Positions 8,263-18,900 of a stretch of 64,000 nucleotides of DNA are shown in pieces; within the stretch, counting starts at the first letter, position 1; each line of letters begins with the position of its first letter. The notes beneath the pieces are model-generated. The model was not told where the DNA came from and did no database searches. It was given only the letters and a program-made list of their open reading frames with translations. Location of the stretch: positions 62,001 through 126,000 of the forward strand of contig CAXXPO010000008.1 of assembly GCA_963665185.2 (NCBI GenBank). Reading direction: 5' to 3'. The DNA is from G963665185 sp963665185 (GTDB lineage Bacteria; Desulfobacterota; Desulfovibrionia; Desulfovibrionales; Desulfovibrionaceae). A program made the translations under genes and the position numbers.

Positions 8263-9567
8263 ATGCAACATATCGCCATCATCGGCGGCGGACTGGCCGG
8301 GTGCGAATGCGCCTGGCAGCTCGCCCGACACAATACCGCGGTCACGCTTTACGAAATGCGCCCCCGGCGCAGCACCCCGGCCCACGAGACCGATCTCCTG
8401 GCCGAACTGGTCTGCTCCAATTCGTTGCGCTCCAACGAAGCCCTTACGGCCATCGGCCTGCTCAAGGAGGAAATGGCCTCCCTGGACAGTCTGGTCATGG
8501 CGGCGGCGTTCGAGACCGCCATCCCGGCAGGCAAGGCCCTGGCCGTGGACCGGACCGAATTTGCCCGGTTCATCACCCGGTCCATGGAAGACCATCCGGC
8601 CATCACGCTGGTACGGGAGGAAATAGCCGGTCTGGACGACCCCAGGCTGGAGAATGCAGATAAAATCGTGGTGGCGGCCGGTCCCCTGGCCAGCGACGCC
8701 CTGGCCGAAGACCTCAGGCAACGCATCGGCGGAAAGGAGCTGTATTTCTACGACGCCATCGCCCCCATCGTGGATGCGGCCAGCGTGGACATGGACAAGG
8801 CCTTCTGGGGATCGCGCTACCTGCCGGAAGACAAGGACTACCTGAACTGCCCGCTCACCGAGGAGCAATACCGCGACTTTGTCCGGGCCCTGGTGGACGG
8901 GGACAAGGTCAAGCCCCGCGAATTTGAAAAGGAAATCCACTTCGAAGGCTGCATGCCCGTGGAGGCACTGGCCGAAAGCGGGGAGATGACCCTGGCCTTC
9001 GGCGCGCTCAAACCCGTGGGGCTGATCGATCCCAAAACCGGGGAACAGCCTTTTGCCGTGCTCCAGCTTCGCGCCGAAAACAAGGACAAGACCTCCTTCA
9101 ATCTGGTGGGGTTCCAGACCAAGCTGACCTACCCGGAACAGAAACGCATCTTCCGCATGATTCCGGGCCTGGAAAAGGCGGAATTTCTCCGCCTGGGCTC
9201 CATCCACCGCAACACCTATGTGAACGCCCCCGAAGTGCTCGACGAGGACCTGTCCCTCAAGGCCGCCCCGAACGTTCATCTGGCAGGGCAGATCACCGGG
9301 GTGGAGGGGTACCTGGAATCCGCGGCCTGCGGTTTGTGGCTCGGGCTGCACCTGGCTGCGGGCATCGGCCATGCGCCGGAAACGACCGCCTTGGGCGCGC
9401 TTCTGGCCCACCTGCGCCGCCCTGTCAAAAAATTCCAGCCCAGCAATGCCAATTTCGGGCTCATGCCCGGCCTGAACAAACGCGCCCCGAAAAAAAAGCG
9501 CAAGGAACTCTACGCCGCACGCACCCGCGAGGACTGGGCCGCATGGCGGGAGGGACTGAAGGTCTAG
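8263..9567 (+). CDS. trmFO: Methylenetetrahydrofolate--tRNA-(uracil-5-)-methyltransferase
   Basis: Makes 5-methyluridine at position 54 in the T-loop of tRNA, using methylene-THF and reduced FAD. The 434-residue length is typical. Signatures are the N-terminal FAD-binding IIGGGLAGCECAWQLA, the family hallmark ELVCSNSLRSNEAL, AVDRTEFA, and the C-terminal GQITGVEGYLESAACGLWLG and NFGLMPGLN. The ATG at 8263 starts directly with the flavin-binding strand; a GGGAG-like sequence precedes it. Use of TrmFO rather than the SAM-dependent TrmA fits Firmicutes, some Deltaproteobacteria and others. The 529-residue open frame on the opposite strand is a shadow. Confidence 0.97.
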   Translation: MQHIAIIGGGLAGCECAWQLARHNTAVTLYEMRPRRSTPAHETDLLAELVCSNSLRSNEALTAIGLLKEEMASLDSLVMAAAFETAIPAGKALAVDRTEFARFITRSMEDHPAITLVREEIAGLDDPRLENADKIVVAAGPLASDALAEDLRQRIGGKELYFYDAIAPIVDAASVDMDKAFWGSRYLPEDKDYLNCPLTEEQYRDFVRALVDGDKVKPREFEKEIHFEGCMPVEALAESGEMTLAFGALKPVGLIDPKTGEQPFAVLQLRAENKDKTSFNLVGFQTKLTYPEQKRIFRMIPGLEKAEFLRLGSIHRNTYVNAPEVLDEDLSLKAAPNVHLAGQITGVEGYLESAACGLWLGLHLAAGIGHAPETTALGALLAHLRRPVKKFQPSNANFGLMPGLNKRAPKKKRKELYAARTREDWAAWREGLKV

Positions 9568-9572
9568 AGTGC

Positions 9573-9608
9573 GATGTCCGCACAATTAGGCATACGTATT
9601 TTGCGGAC
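9573..9608. repeat. GATGTCCGCA...ACGTATTTTGCGGA repeat, copy 1
   Basis: A 36-bp element just after the trmFO stop. It shares its first 10 and last 14 bases with 33473-33506 and forms an imperfect inverted repeat of TCCGCAAAATACGT type. Confidence 0.55.
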
Positions 9609-9738
9609 GTCGCGCGGTCCTGGGCAGTTATCTTGCCCGCGCATCGGGCGGACGCGACACCGGGCCGCACCTGCAGGGATATTCTTTATGCTCTTTTGTG
9701 TTGAACCGCCCGACGGATCATAAGCCGGGAGGAGCACG

Positions 9739-10773
9739 GTGTTCAGACGCATGCCCGCCATCCGGTCGCAAATGAGGCACATCCTTCGCCCGGCAGACCA
9801 GGGCTGGATGGATCTGCCGACCGTGTCCCTTTTGCCTTCCGACCGGGAAAAGCAATCCCTGGCCGGCGGCTCGCTGCCTTTGGCTCTGGCAAACGAATGG
9901 TCCCTGGTGTTGCTTGCCAGAGGCATAGCCCACCATGTCCGGCGGTGCGCGGCCGACGGGACCGAAGAAAAAAACCGTGAGCCCTGCGAGGCCGGCTGGG
10001 CCGTGAGCGTGCGCCGGGCCGACATGGACCGGGCCCTGCACGAGATATCCGCCTTTGAAAGGGAAAACCGCCCCCGCCGACACGCCTTTCGCCGCCGCGA
10101 ATTCATCGCCAACACCCGGACCACGCTGCTGGTCCTCTCCCTGCTGCTTCTGTTCCACGGGTTCACCGGACTGGTCCTGCCCTGGACAGGGCTGTATCCG
10201 CACACCTGGGTCACGCTGGGCAGTGCGGATTCCGGGGCCATTCTGGACGGCCAATGGTGGCGGTCGGCAACGGCCCTGACCCTGCACGGCGACATTGCCC
10301 ATCTGGCCGGAAACGTCGCCATAGGCGGCGTGTTCATCATCTTCGCCTGCCGGGAAACCGGCAGCGGCCTGGGCTGGCTGCTCATCATCCTGTGCGGCAT
10401 GCTGGGCAACCTGGTCAACGCCTGGGCGCACGGCCCGGGCCACGATTCCATCGGCTTTTCCACGGCCGTTTTCGGCGCGGCGGGAATTCTGGGCGGATTG
10501 CGCACCATGCTCGGCCCCGCCGCGGGAAGCGGGGCGCGCTGGCTGCCCATGGGCGCGGCCTTCGGACTGCTCGCCCTGCTCGGACTGGGCGGGGACAAGA
10601 CCGACGTGGGCGCTCATATTTTCGGTTTTTTCTGGGGGCTGGTTCTGGGATCGGGCGCGGGCGTGCTGCTCATTCGCCGGGGCGTTCCCGGCCGGGCGGC
10701 GCAGGCGGCGCTCGGCGGACTGGCGGGCCTGCTGGTGGCGGGATCATGGCTGGCCGCGCACGGGACGGGCTGA
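9739..10773 (+). CDS. Rhomboid family intramembrane serine protease
   Basis: A 344-residue protein. About 125 mostly soluble N-terminal residues are followed by six or seven membrane segments. The rhomboid catalytic serine is in GFSTAVFGAAG (about S241) and the catalytic histidine in DVGAHIFGFFWGLVLG (about H293). The upstream HGDIAHLAGNVAIGG carries the conserved histidine/asparagine of the oxyanion site. Rhomboids cleave other membrane proteins within or near the bilayer. The substrate is unknown, and the long cytoplasmic N-terminal extension may confer specificity. It stands alone, 75 bp before the convergent SDR gene. Confidence 0.93.
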   Translation: MFRRMPAIRSQMRHILRPADQGWMDLPTVSLLPSDREKQSLAGGSLPLALANEWSLVLLARGIAHHVRRCAADGTEEKNREPCEAGWAVSVRRADMDRALHEISAFERENRPRRHAFRRREFIANTRTTLLVLSLLLLFHGFTGLVLPWTGLYPHTWVTLGSADSGAILDGQWWRSATALTLHGDIAHLAGNVAIGGVFIIFACRETGSGLGWLLIILCGMLGNLVNAWAHGPGHDSIGFSTAVFGAAGILGGLRTMLGPAAGSGARWLPMGAAFGLLALLGLGGDKTDVGAHIFGFFWGLVLGSGAGVLLIRRGVPGRAAQAALGGLAGLLVAGSWLAAHGTG

Positions 10774-10848
10774 AAAATTTCCGGGCAAAGAGAGGAACGG
10801 GAAGCGCCCGCCGGACTGGGCTCCCTCCCCGTCCCCCTTGCGCTGCAT

Positions 10849-11598
10849 CTACCGGCAGATGTGCAGAGGGCCGAAGGACTGGCAGACGGGCATGAGTTCG
10901 ATGGTGTCCACATTGACATGGGCCGGGGCTTCCACTGCCCAGAGCACGGCCTGGGCCACGTCCCGTGGCGTGAGAGGCTCGACCTTGTCGTACAGGGACG
11001 CGGCCTTCTGCGTATCGCCCTTGAAACGGACAAGGGAAAATTCGCTTTCCGCCAGCCCCGGTTCTATGTTGGTGACGCGCACTCCCTTGCCGGGAAGGTC
11101 AGCCCGAAGCCCGCGGGAGAACTGTTTGACAAAGGCCTTGGTTGCGCCGTAGACGTTGCCGCCAGGATAGGCGTATGATCCGGCAATGGAACCGAGGTTG
11201 ACCACATGGCCCCTGCCGCGGCGGACCATGCCCGGCAGGACCGCGCGGGTCATGTACATGAGGCCCTTGATGTTGGTGTCCACCATCACTTCCCAGTCGT
11301 CCAGGCCGCCTTCGTACGCCGGTTCAAGGCCCAGGGCGAGACCGGCATTGTTGACCAGCAGGTCGATTGCCGCGAATTCCGGGGGGATGCTTTCCACTGC
11401 CTGCTGCACGGCCTTTTTGTCGCGCACATCGAAACACAGGGTGTGAACATTCTCCGAGCCGAGTTCCTGCTGCAATTTTACCAGCCGTTCCTGACGTCTG
11501 CCGGTAACGACGAGCCTCCAGCCCCGCTTTGCGCAGGCGCGGGCAATGGCTTCTCCGAAACCTGCGGTTGCCCCGGTGATGCATGCTGTTTTATTCAT
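10849..11598 (-). CDS. SDR-family NAD(P)-dependent oxidoreductase (YdfG-like)
   Basis: The 249-residue product from the ATG at 11598 begins directly with the Rossmann motif CITGATAGFGEAIA; an upstream in-frame start at 11625 adds a non-family leader. Other signatures are NNAG, the catalytic serine in NLGSIAGSYAYPG, and the YGATK catalytic Tyr/Lys pair. The GRR after the second strand suggests NADP(H) preference. The closest characterised relatives are 3-hydroxy acid/L-allo-threonine dehydrogenases of the YdfG type, but the substrate is not determined by these motifs. It is divergent from the DEAD-box helicase and convergent with the rhomboid gene. Confidence 0.9.
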   Translation of the reverse strand: MNKTACITGATAGFGEAIARACAKRGWRLVVTGRRQERLVKLQQELGSENVHTLCFDVRDKKAVQQAVESIPPEFAAIDLLVNNAGLALGLEPAYEGGLDDWEVMVDTNIKGLMYMTRAVLPGMVRRGRGHVVNLGSIAGSYAYPGGNVYGATKAFVKQFSRGLRADLPGKGVRVTNIEPGLAESEFSLVRFKGDTQKAASLYDKVEPLTPRDVAQAVLWAVEAPAHVNVDTIELMPVCQSFGPLHICR

Positions 11599-11895
11599 AC
11601 TCAGTCCTTGGCATATGCTTGCCATGCATTGGGTTTACGAATTAACGTGATCTTTCCGCCTTGCGAACAACAATTCCACTGCCCCCGGGCGGACAAAGAG
11701 GGCATGTCGCACAGAAATGCCCTGCCATAATCATCCGTGTCCGTCCACTGCACCGGACTTCCCCCTGAGCCGTAATGCAGGCCCGGACAGTTCGCAAGGC
11801 ACACGCTGCCAAATCTTTTGACGGCAACGTTCCCAACGCGGGAAGGAGGACCTGTCGTTCACCTTCCGCGATACAAAACGAGGTTTACCCCAGTT

Positions 11896-13539
11896 ATGAC
11901 CGATCAAGAAATTTCCCCTGAAAAAAACCCCTCGGACGTGGTCCGGCCCGCAGGCAGCGCCCCAGAACCGGAACTTCTGCCCGAAGCCGTTTTCGACGAA
12001 CTGCCCGCGAGCATCCGCGAAGCCGCGCTTCGTTCGGGATGGAGCGATCTCATGCCCGTGCAGTCCCGGACCATGCCCTACCTGCTGGAAGGCAGGGATC
12101 TCATGGTCCAGTCCCGCACGGGCAGCGGCAAGACCGGCGCGTTCCTGCTGCCCGCCCTGCATCGCATAGAACCGGACGACCCGCACTGTCAGGTGCTCAT
12201 CCTTGTTCCCACCCGCGAGCTGGCCAAGCAGGTGGCCCACGAGGCCCGCACCCTGGCCGGCGACACCGGCATCCGCGTGGTCGAGGTCTACGGCGGCGTG
12301 GGCTACAAGCAGCAGACCGACGCCTTTCACGAGGGCGCCCATCTGGTCGTGGGAACGCCGGGCCGCATCCTGGACCACCTCATGAACATCAATCTGCGCC
12401 TGAACAAACTGCACACCCTTATTTTCGACGAAGCCGACCGCATGCTTTCCATCGGCTTCTACCCGGACATGAAGCAGATCCAGCGCTACCTCGACCACAA
12501 GCCCGACACCTTCATGTTCTCCGCGACCTTCCCGCCCAGCGTCAAACGGCTGGGCAGCGAATTCATGCACGACCACGAGTTCATCAGCCTGTCCAGCGAC
12601 ATGGTCTATGTGGCCAGCACGCGCCACGCCTATGTGAACGTGCCGCGCATGGACAAGGACCGCGCCCTGATCCGGCTTATTGAAATCGACAACCCGGATT
12701 CGGCCATCATCTTCTGCAACACCAAGGCAACGGTCGAATACCTGGCCACGGTGCTGCAAAACTTCGGCTACGACGCCGAACCCATGACCGCGGACCTGAG
12801 CCAGGGCAAACGCGAACAGATTCTGGGCCGCAGCCGCGACGGAAAACTGCGCCTGCTGGTGGCCACTGACCTGGCCGCACGGGGCATCGACATCCCCAAC
12901 CTTTCGCACGTCTACATCTACGAGCCGCCCGACGACCACGAAATATACATCCACCGGGCCGGGCGCACGGGCCGGGCAGGAGCCGCGGGCGACGCCATCT
13001 CCCTGGTGGACACCATGGAAAAGATCACCCTGGACCGCATTGCCAGGCAATATGAGATCAACATCGAGCAGCGCGACCTGCCCACGGACGAAGATGTGGA
13101 AAAAGTCGTCTCCGAACGCCTCATCGCGCTCATCGAAGCCAAACTCCGCGCCGTCACCGGACTGCGCTCCGAGCGCATCCGCCGCTATGTCGGACTGGCC
13201 CACGAACTGGGCAAGAACGAAGACGAACTGCACCTTCTGGCCATGCTCCTGGACGAATACTACCACCAATCCCTGCATGCCGCGCCGCCCGCCCCGCCCA
13301 TGGAACAGCCCCGCAAGGCTTTGCAAGGTTCCGGGGGGTACGGATCGGGGGGCCATAAATCCGGCGGCCACCCCAAGAGCCGCGCACAGGCTCCGAAAGG
13401 CCGGGGTCCCCAGCACAGCAAGCCGGCCGGCGACAGCTCCCAAAGCACCGCCCCGCAAGGCGACAAGCCCAAACCCCGGCGCAGAAGGCGCAGCCGCAAG
13501 CCGGCCGGAGGGCAGGGCGGACAGGGCAATCAGGAATAA
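11896..13539 (+). CDS. DEAD-box ATP-dependent RNA helicase
   Basis: A 547-residue protein from the ATG at 11896. The two RecA-like domains show the full motif set: Q-motif region with MPVQ, motif I SRTGSGKTGAF, PTRELAKQ, TPGR, motif II DEADR, motif III SATF, motif V ATDLAARGID and motif VI HRAGRTGR. The C-terminal 100 residues are a basic, disordered tail rich in Gly, Pro and Arg (RRRRRRSRK), typical of RNA-binding tails in RhlE-type helicases. The helicase core is about 380 residues. Likely roles are ribosome assembly or mRNA turnover, including in the cold. A strong terminator follows at 13634-13672. Confidence 0.95.
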   Translation: MTDQEISPEKNPSDVVRPAGSAPEPELLPEAVFDELPASIREAALRSGWSDLMPVQSRTMPYLLEGRDLMVQSRTGSGKTGAFLLPALHRIEPDDPHCQVLILVPTRELAKQVAHEARTLAGDTGIRVVEVYGGVGYKQQTDAFHEGAHLVVGTPGRILDHLMNINLRLNKLHTLIFDEADRMLSIGFYPDMKQIQRYLDHKPDTFMFSATFPPSVKRLGSEFMHDHEFISLSSDMVYVASTRHAYVNVPRMDKDRALIRLIEIDNPDSAIIFCNTKATVEYLATVLQNFGYDAEPMTADLSQGKREQILGRSRDGKLRLLVATDLAARGIDIPNLSHVYIYEPPDDHEIYIHRAGRTGRAGAAGDAISLVDTMEKITLDRIARQYEINIEQRDLPTDEDVEKVVSERLIALIEAKLRAVTGLRSERIRRYVGLAHELGKNEDELHLLAMLLDEYYHQSLHAAPPAPPMEQPRKALQGSGGYGSGGHKSGGHPKSRAQAPKGRGPQHSKPAGDSSQSTAPQGDKPKPRRRRRSRKPAGGQGGQGNQE

Positions 13540-13918
13540 GGAAAGGGACTCGGGGTTTTACCCGCCCCCCTGCCAGGCGGAAATACCCACAGCGAGAGGC
13601 AGCGGCCTCTCGGATCTCTTCGTGGCACAATAGAAAATCCCCTTGGGCCTCCGCCCAAAGGGGATTTTTTTATTGTGCCAACACGACTCACGACAAAGCC
13701 TCACCGTTCCCTCTTCAAACGGCTCCCGTTGCCCGCGGCGCAATGCGGGTCATCATGGCCTTCGCAGGCCTCGCCCTTTTCATATCCACCAGCCAGCGAA
13801 ATTCAAAATTTTTCACCCCATTTTTTATGCTTGCAAACAATATGGACTCGGGTCTATAGTAATAATTCCGGCCTAGCGTCCGGAACAAAAAATCTCAGTA
13901 TACCACAGGAGGGCTGCC
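13540..13918. other. 379-bp gap after DEAD-box helicase
   Basis: Contains the helicase terminator, then about 240 bp with no coding signal. The last 100 bp become AT-rich (around 13795-13865, including TTTTTTATGCTTGCAAACAATAT) and probably hold the promoter of the FAD dehydrogenase at 13919. No RNA gene recognised. Confidence 0.5.
13634..13672 (+). terminator. Rho-independent terminator of the DEAD-box helicase gene
   Basis: Stem AATCCCCTTGGGC / GCCCAAAGGGGATT with loop CTCC, followed by seven T's. The inverted repeat continues outward (TGGCACAATA / TATTGTGCCA, 13623-13680), so it is symmetric and strong. Confidence 0.9.
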
Positions 13919-15322
13919 ATGAACAAGCCCACGGCACAGACACATTTCGACGTCATCATTGTCGGCGCCGGCCCCGCCGGACTCTTTTCCGCATACCATC
14001 TGGCGGAAAACACCAGGCTCAGCGTTCTTCTCATAGACAAGGGCAAGGCATCGCTCAAACGCAACTGCCCCGTCAGCCACGAAAACGACAGGGACTGCAT
14101 CAAATGCAAGCCCTGCAACATCCTGGCGGGCGTGGGCGGAGCCGGACTCTTTTCCGACGGCAAGCTCAACTTCATCCACATCCTGGGCAAGACGGATCTT
14201 ACCCAGTTCATGTCCGCCACCGACGCCATGGCACTCATCGACGAAACCGAAGCCATCTTCAACCGCTTCGGCATGGACGGGCCGGTCTACCCCACCGACT
14301 GGGAAGCGGCCAAGGAAATCCGCAAGCAAGCCAAGAAAAACGGCGTCCAGCTCCTGCTCATCAAGCAGAAGCACCTGGGCAGCGACAACCTGCCCGGCCA
14401 TATAGCGGGCATGGCCGACCACCTCCAGGAACAGGGCGTGACCCTGCACACCTCCGAGGAAGTCAGGGATGTGGTCGTGGAAAACGGAAGCGTGGTCGGC
14501 GTGGTCACCAACCGCAAGGAATACACCTGCGGCAACGTCATCCTGGCGCCCGGACGGGTCGGCGCGGACTGGGTGGGCAAACTCGCCACCCGCCACCACC
14601 TCAACCTTTCCCAGCGCGGCATCGAAGTGGGCGTACGCGTCGAAGTCCACAACGACATCATGCACGACCTCACCAACGTCATCTACGACCCGACCTTCTT
14701 CGTGCAGACCCAGAAGTACGACGACCAGACCCGCACCTTCTGCACCAACCGCGGCGGCTTCGTCACCCTGGAAAACTACCAGGATTTCGTCTGCGTCAAC
14801 GGCCACGCCTACCGCAACAAGAAAAGCGAAAACACCAACTTCGCCTTTCTTTCCAAGGCCGTGCTCACGGAACCGGTCACGGACAACCAGGCCTACGGAG
14901 AATCCATCGGCCGCCTGGCAACACTCACCGGCGGAGGCAAACCGCTTCTGCAACGCTTCGGCGATCTCAAACGCGGCCGCCGCTCCACCTGGAGCCGGAT
15001 CAAAAAGGGCTACATAGAACCCACGCTCACCAACGTGGTCTGCGGCGACATCGCCATGGCCCTGCCCGAGCGCATTCTGACCAACATAATGGACGGCCTG
15101 GAAAAGCTCGACAGCGTCATCCCCGGAGTGGCCAACGACGAAACACTCCTCTACTCGCCGGAAATCAAGTTCTTCGCCACCCAGATCGAAACCGACAACA
15201 ACCTTGAGACGGGCGTCAAAGGCATGTATGTTGCCGGAGACGGGCCCGGAGTGGCCGGAAACATCGTTTCCGCCGCCGCCACAGGCATCATCCCGGCCAA
15301 GGCCATTGCGGAAAAGCAATAA
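13919..15322 (+). CDS. NAD(P)/FAD-dependent dehydrogenase (COG2509-like)
   Basis: A 467-residue flavoprotein preceded by an AGGAGG ribosome-binding site. The N-terminus has the FAD dinucleotide fold DVIIVGAGPAGLFSAYHLA. A cysteine-rich loop CIKCKPCNILAGVGGAGLFSDGKLN follows, and the C-terminus carries the second flavin contact MYVAGDGPGVAGNIVSAAATG. This architecture is that of the uncharacterised FAD-dependent dehydrogenases of COG2509. The CxxCxxC cluster near residues 61-67 is conserved-looking and might bind metal or act in thiol redox chemistry; that is inference. The reaction is not known. A short hairpin-rich spacer separates it from a small gene at 15466. Confidence 0.85.
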   Translation: MNKPTAQTHFDVIIVGAGPAGLFSAYHLAENTRLSVLLIDKGKASLKRNCPVSHENDRDCIKCKPCNILAGVGGAGLFSDGKLNFIHILGKTDLTQFMSATDAMALIDETEAIFNRFGMDGPVYPTDWEAAKEIRKQAKKNGVQLLLIKQKHLGSDNLPGHIAGMADHLQEQGVTLHTSEEVRDVVVENGSVVGVVTNRKEYTCGNVILAPGRVGADWVGKLATRHHLNLSQRGIEVGVRVEVHNDIMHDLTNVIYDPTFFVQTQKYDDQTRTFCTNRGGFVTLENYQDFVCVNGHAYRNKKSENTNFAFLSKAVLTEPVTDNQAYGESIGRLATLTGGGKPLLQRFGDLKRGRRSTWSRIKKGYIEPTLTNVVCGDIAMALPERILTNIMDGLEKLDSVIPGVANDETLLYSPEIKFFATQIETDNNLETGVKGMYVAGDGPGVAGNIVSAAATGIIPAKAIAEKQ

Positions 15323-15362
15323 CAGACTTTATTGGACCGTCCGGGCGGGCCGAAATGGCCCG

Positions 15363-15433
15363 CCGGGTTATCAAAAACGTGGTTTTGATAACCCGCGATG
15401 AAAAAGTCCAGGGCAGACTTTTTCAACAGCCGG
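15363..15433. repeat. Hairpin plus short MITE-like fragment
   Basis: First a perfect inverted repeat, CGGGTTATCAAAA / TTTTGATAACCCG (about 15364-15395). It is followed by AAAAAGTCC ... GACTTTTTCAACAGCC, the end sequence of the repeat family seen in full at 31939-32074. It lies between the FAD dehydrogenase and the small gene at 15466. Confidence 0.5.
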
Positions 15434-15465
15434 AAGCACCGCACGAACACAAGGAGCCAGGACGC

Positions 15466-15711
15466 ATGAAGTACATCATGTTCGAAGACTTCGCAGGCAA
15501 GCCGCTGCCCATCATCTTCCCGGAACGCATCGAATTCGACGAGTTCCGCGAACAGATCCCCTACTCCACGGTGCGCTCCGCCGGTTTCGTGGTGCTGGCC
15601 CCCCAAGGGCTGCGCTGCTACGGCAAGGCCAAGGACCTCGGCCCGGAAGTCATTACCTCGCACCCGGACGACGCCGCCATCATTGCCGAGAATTTTACGG
15701 AAAAAGAATAG
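15466..15711 (+). CDS. Small hypothetical protein, 81 aa
   Basis: The ATG at 15466 follows AAGGAGCCAGGACGC. The product is soluble, with MFEDFAGKPLPIIFPERIEFDEFR at the front and a SAGFVVLAPQGLRCYGKAKDLG core. No cofactor motif or membrane segment is visible. I do not recognise the family. It may share a transcript with the FAD dehydrogenase, but the 143-bp spacer holds strong hairpins. A strong terminator at 15804-15842 closes the unit. Confidence 0.65.
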   Translation: MKYIMFEDFAGKPLPIIFPERIEFDEFREQIPYSTVRSAGFVVLAPQGLRCYGKAKDLGPEVITSHPDDAAIIAENFTEKE

Positions 15712-15803
15712 AGGATTGCGGTCAGACGCTCTGCCCTGCACCGCTCCAGGACCTGGACCTGCGGAGGGCATGCCCCCCTGGACCCGCGCTCTGCGTGCAC
15801 CAC

Positions 15804-15842
15804 AAATCTCCCGCGGAACTTCGTTCCGGCGGGAGATTTTTA
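15804..15842 (+). terminator. Rho-independent terminator
   Basis: Stem AAATCTCCCGC / GCGGGAGATTT with an inner GGAAC/GTTCC extension and a T-rich tail. It ends the small gene at 15466 before the convergent large regulator. Confidence 0.85.
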
Positions 15843-15944
15843 TTACAAACAAAAGGGCAAAAAAAAGACAAACCCGCCCAATACACCAACCATCAAATCC
15901 CCCTCACTGCCACTTTGCCGCAGCAAGACCATCGGCACAAATTA

Positions 15945-18900
15945 TCACCCCTTGACGTTGTCGCATTGCAGACTGTCTTCCCCGCGACACCAGGCTTGTT
16001 CAAATTCATGTCCTGGCATCCGGACCCTGAGGCCCGCCAGAAGGGCTTCCGGCAATTTCCAAACATTGACCACCCCAGACGAAAAACCCGGATGCTGAAA
16101 AAAACGGCCCAAAAATTCACAGGCAGCCTTGTCTTCCCCGGACAAAACCGCAATGTCAGCCAGCGCAAGCAGCCCCAGCGCGTTCAACGGCGCTTTGTGC
16201 AAAAAACGCATCCTGCGTTCTATCTTTTCCCCGTAAACACGAGCCTCGGAGACCTCATTTATAGAACACGCCCAAAATGCCAGTCCCAAATATACCGTAA
16301 ACCTTGACATCCCGGTTTTCAACGCGGACACAAGGCAGGAGTGTGCCTTGTGCGGCTCACCTGTCGCAACAAGGACAAGCCCTTTGAGGGCCTTGCCCCG
16401 TTGAAAATGCGACTCGGCCCATCCAAGTTCGCCGGCAATTCGCAACGTTTGGTCGGCCAGGGACAGTGCCTTGGCAAAATCCCCCTGAAGAAAGGCTATC
16501 AATGCAAGCTCTTCCATAGCTGCGAGTATGCCCACTGGCGCATGCATCTTTCGGAAGGATTCGGCCGCTGCGGCGAGACGGACTTCGGCTTTTTCCAGAT
16601 TGCCCAAGCATAACTCGGCCGAACCGATATTTCCGAGAGACCAGGCTTGTTTAACAGCATCTCCCAGCCGCTGCCCAATCCTGCGGCTCTGCCGGAACAG
16701 AGACATGGCCTGAGGTATTTCGCCCAACGCCCGCCAACACAAACCGATGCGAATGGTCACCCAAAACGAATGTTCCCCCTCGGGAACCAGGGCAAGGCTC
16801 CGGCTATAAAACCTTACGGCGCGCCGGTACAATGACTGCCTGTGCGCCACTGCGCCCAAAAGCAAAAAGACAGAGGCCTTGGATCGCAAATCACCGCTTT
16901 TCACTGCAATTTTCAACAATCTGCAACCAAGGGCATGCGTTTCCTCAAACAATCCAGGCGATGAAACCACTGAGGGTTGCGCGGAAAATCCCTGTCCCTG
17001 CATATCAAACCAGCACACCAGAATGATACCCAGGTCCGGCCATGCTTCCCCGCGAGACACAACGGATGAGACCAGTTCCTTGGCCGGACCGAAGAACATT
17101 GCTCCGTCATGATAGCGGGTGTGCATATCAAAATAGACGTACAACCCTTGAACGGCAGACAGCAGGGAATGCAGGTCTTCCTGAACCAGCGCCCTGTTCC
17201 ACGCCATGCGAATATTGGGGAAATCGCCGTCCATCCGCTGACGGCAAAGCAACATGCTCTCGCCAATCAACTCCTGGCCGTTTTCATAGGCCAGACCAAG
17301 ATAATACTGTTTGTGAGAATCCATCATCCGCTCTGTCCGCCCGGCACGGGCAAGCTGTTCCCATCCGTACTGGCGCAGAAGCGGATGCATGCTGAAGCGT
17401 CCCGAATCAGAATGCGACGTCAGCATGGATTTTCGCACCAAATTCTTCACAATATCGGCAGAAGACTTCCGGTCATAGCCGGTCACCACGGTCAGGGCTT
17501 CCAAAGAAAAGCCATCTTGAAAAACCGACAGCTTCATGAAAATATCTTGCTCGATTTCCGTTAATTGAGCCCAGGAAACATCAAAAACCGCATGTATGCT
17601 TCTATGCTCTGGAGCCATATCCAGAAAGGCGGCCTCGAGACATCCAAGCCCCTCCTCGATTTCATCCGCTATCTGGCCCAAAGAATACACTTCGCTCCAT
17701 CCGGCTGCCAGTATCAGGGCTAACGGCATTCCACCCGTCAGCTTGCAGATGCGTGCAATCTCGAGGCAATTGTTCCCAGCAATGGCAAAACCGGGAAAAA
17801 GCATCCTGGCCCGGGCTGCAAAAAGTGTCATTGCATCGTACTGACTGGCCCTTGCTGCAAAATCGCAAGGCTCTGTCCGCTCTGCCGGATCAGCTGGAAA
17901 CGCAAGTCCGGAAAGAGGAACTATCTGCTCCTCCTTGAGCAACAGACGTGATCGCGAAGTCGCCAGAACCTTGATTTCTGGAGCCTGTTCCAAAATCCGC
18001 GAAATCAACATTGCCTCATGGGCAAGACCGTCAAAATTGTCCAGTATCAACAGGCAGTTTCTCGGTTTCAAATATTCGAGCAACTGTTCTTCCGAAGCTG
18101 TCCGTTCATCAAACCGAAGCCCCAGGACACCGGCCAGTTCCGAACAGATGTCTTCCTCGGAAGACGCGCTGACAAGCGGAACAAAAAAAATCCCCTGGGG
18201 GAAATGGTTCGTCAGACTTGCAGCTATCTCCAGTGAAAGACGCGTCTTGCCTATACCGCCCGGCCCGGTCAGAGTCACAAGCCGATTTTCCGGTGCGGTC
18301 AGACAATCCATGAGCCTGGAGAGTTCGGATTTCCTCCCCACAAAAAAAGAGGAGTGCGCCGGGATATTCATTTGCGGTTGCAAGGGCCAAGAACGCAGCG
18401 TCTCGGGGTTACTGCGGATCGTTTGGGCCAGGGCCAGGGTTTCTTTTTCTGGCTCCACGCCCAGCTCCCTTTGCAGCAGTTCCCGGCATTTTTCGTAGGA
18501 GCAAAGGGCCGCCCCTCTATGTCCCGCCTTGACGTAAAGTTCAATGAGCTGTCTGTGGGCCTCTTCGTTGAAAGAATCCAGCCTTACCCAACGCAAGGCA
18601 GCGGCAATGGCTTTGGGATATTCCCCCTGTTTCCGATATCCCTCGACCAGATGTTCCACCACCAGGGCCGCCCTTTGATTGAACCTGTCGGCCTGTTCAA
18701 ATTGCCAATCATCAAACTCGGGGGCTTCCCCAAGTTCAAACCCGGCCAAAAACCTATTCCCATAGATTGCAGCAATTTTTTCCACTTCTGACAGAGGGGC
18801 CGTTTCTCCAGAAAACCAGTCCGTCAACCGCAGAAATTCCGTTGCATCCACCCACAAGCCGTCATGGGACCGGGCTCCTATGGCTTCTCTGTCAATGTGC

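Noticed and set aside
7996..9585. 529-residue minus-strand open frame
   Set aside because: It is the complement of trmFO, which has full family motifs on the plus strand; the antisense translation shows no domain.
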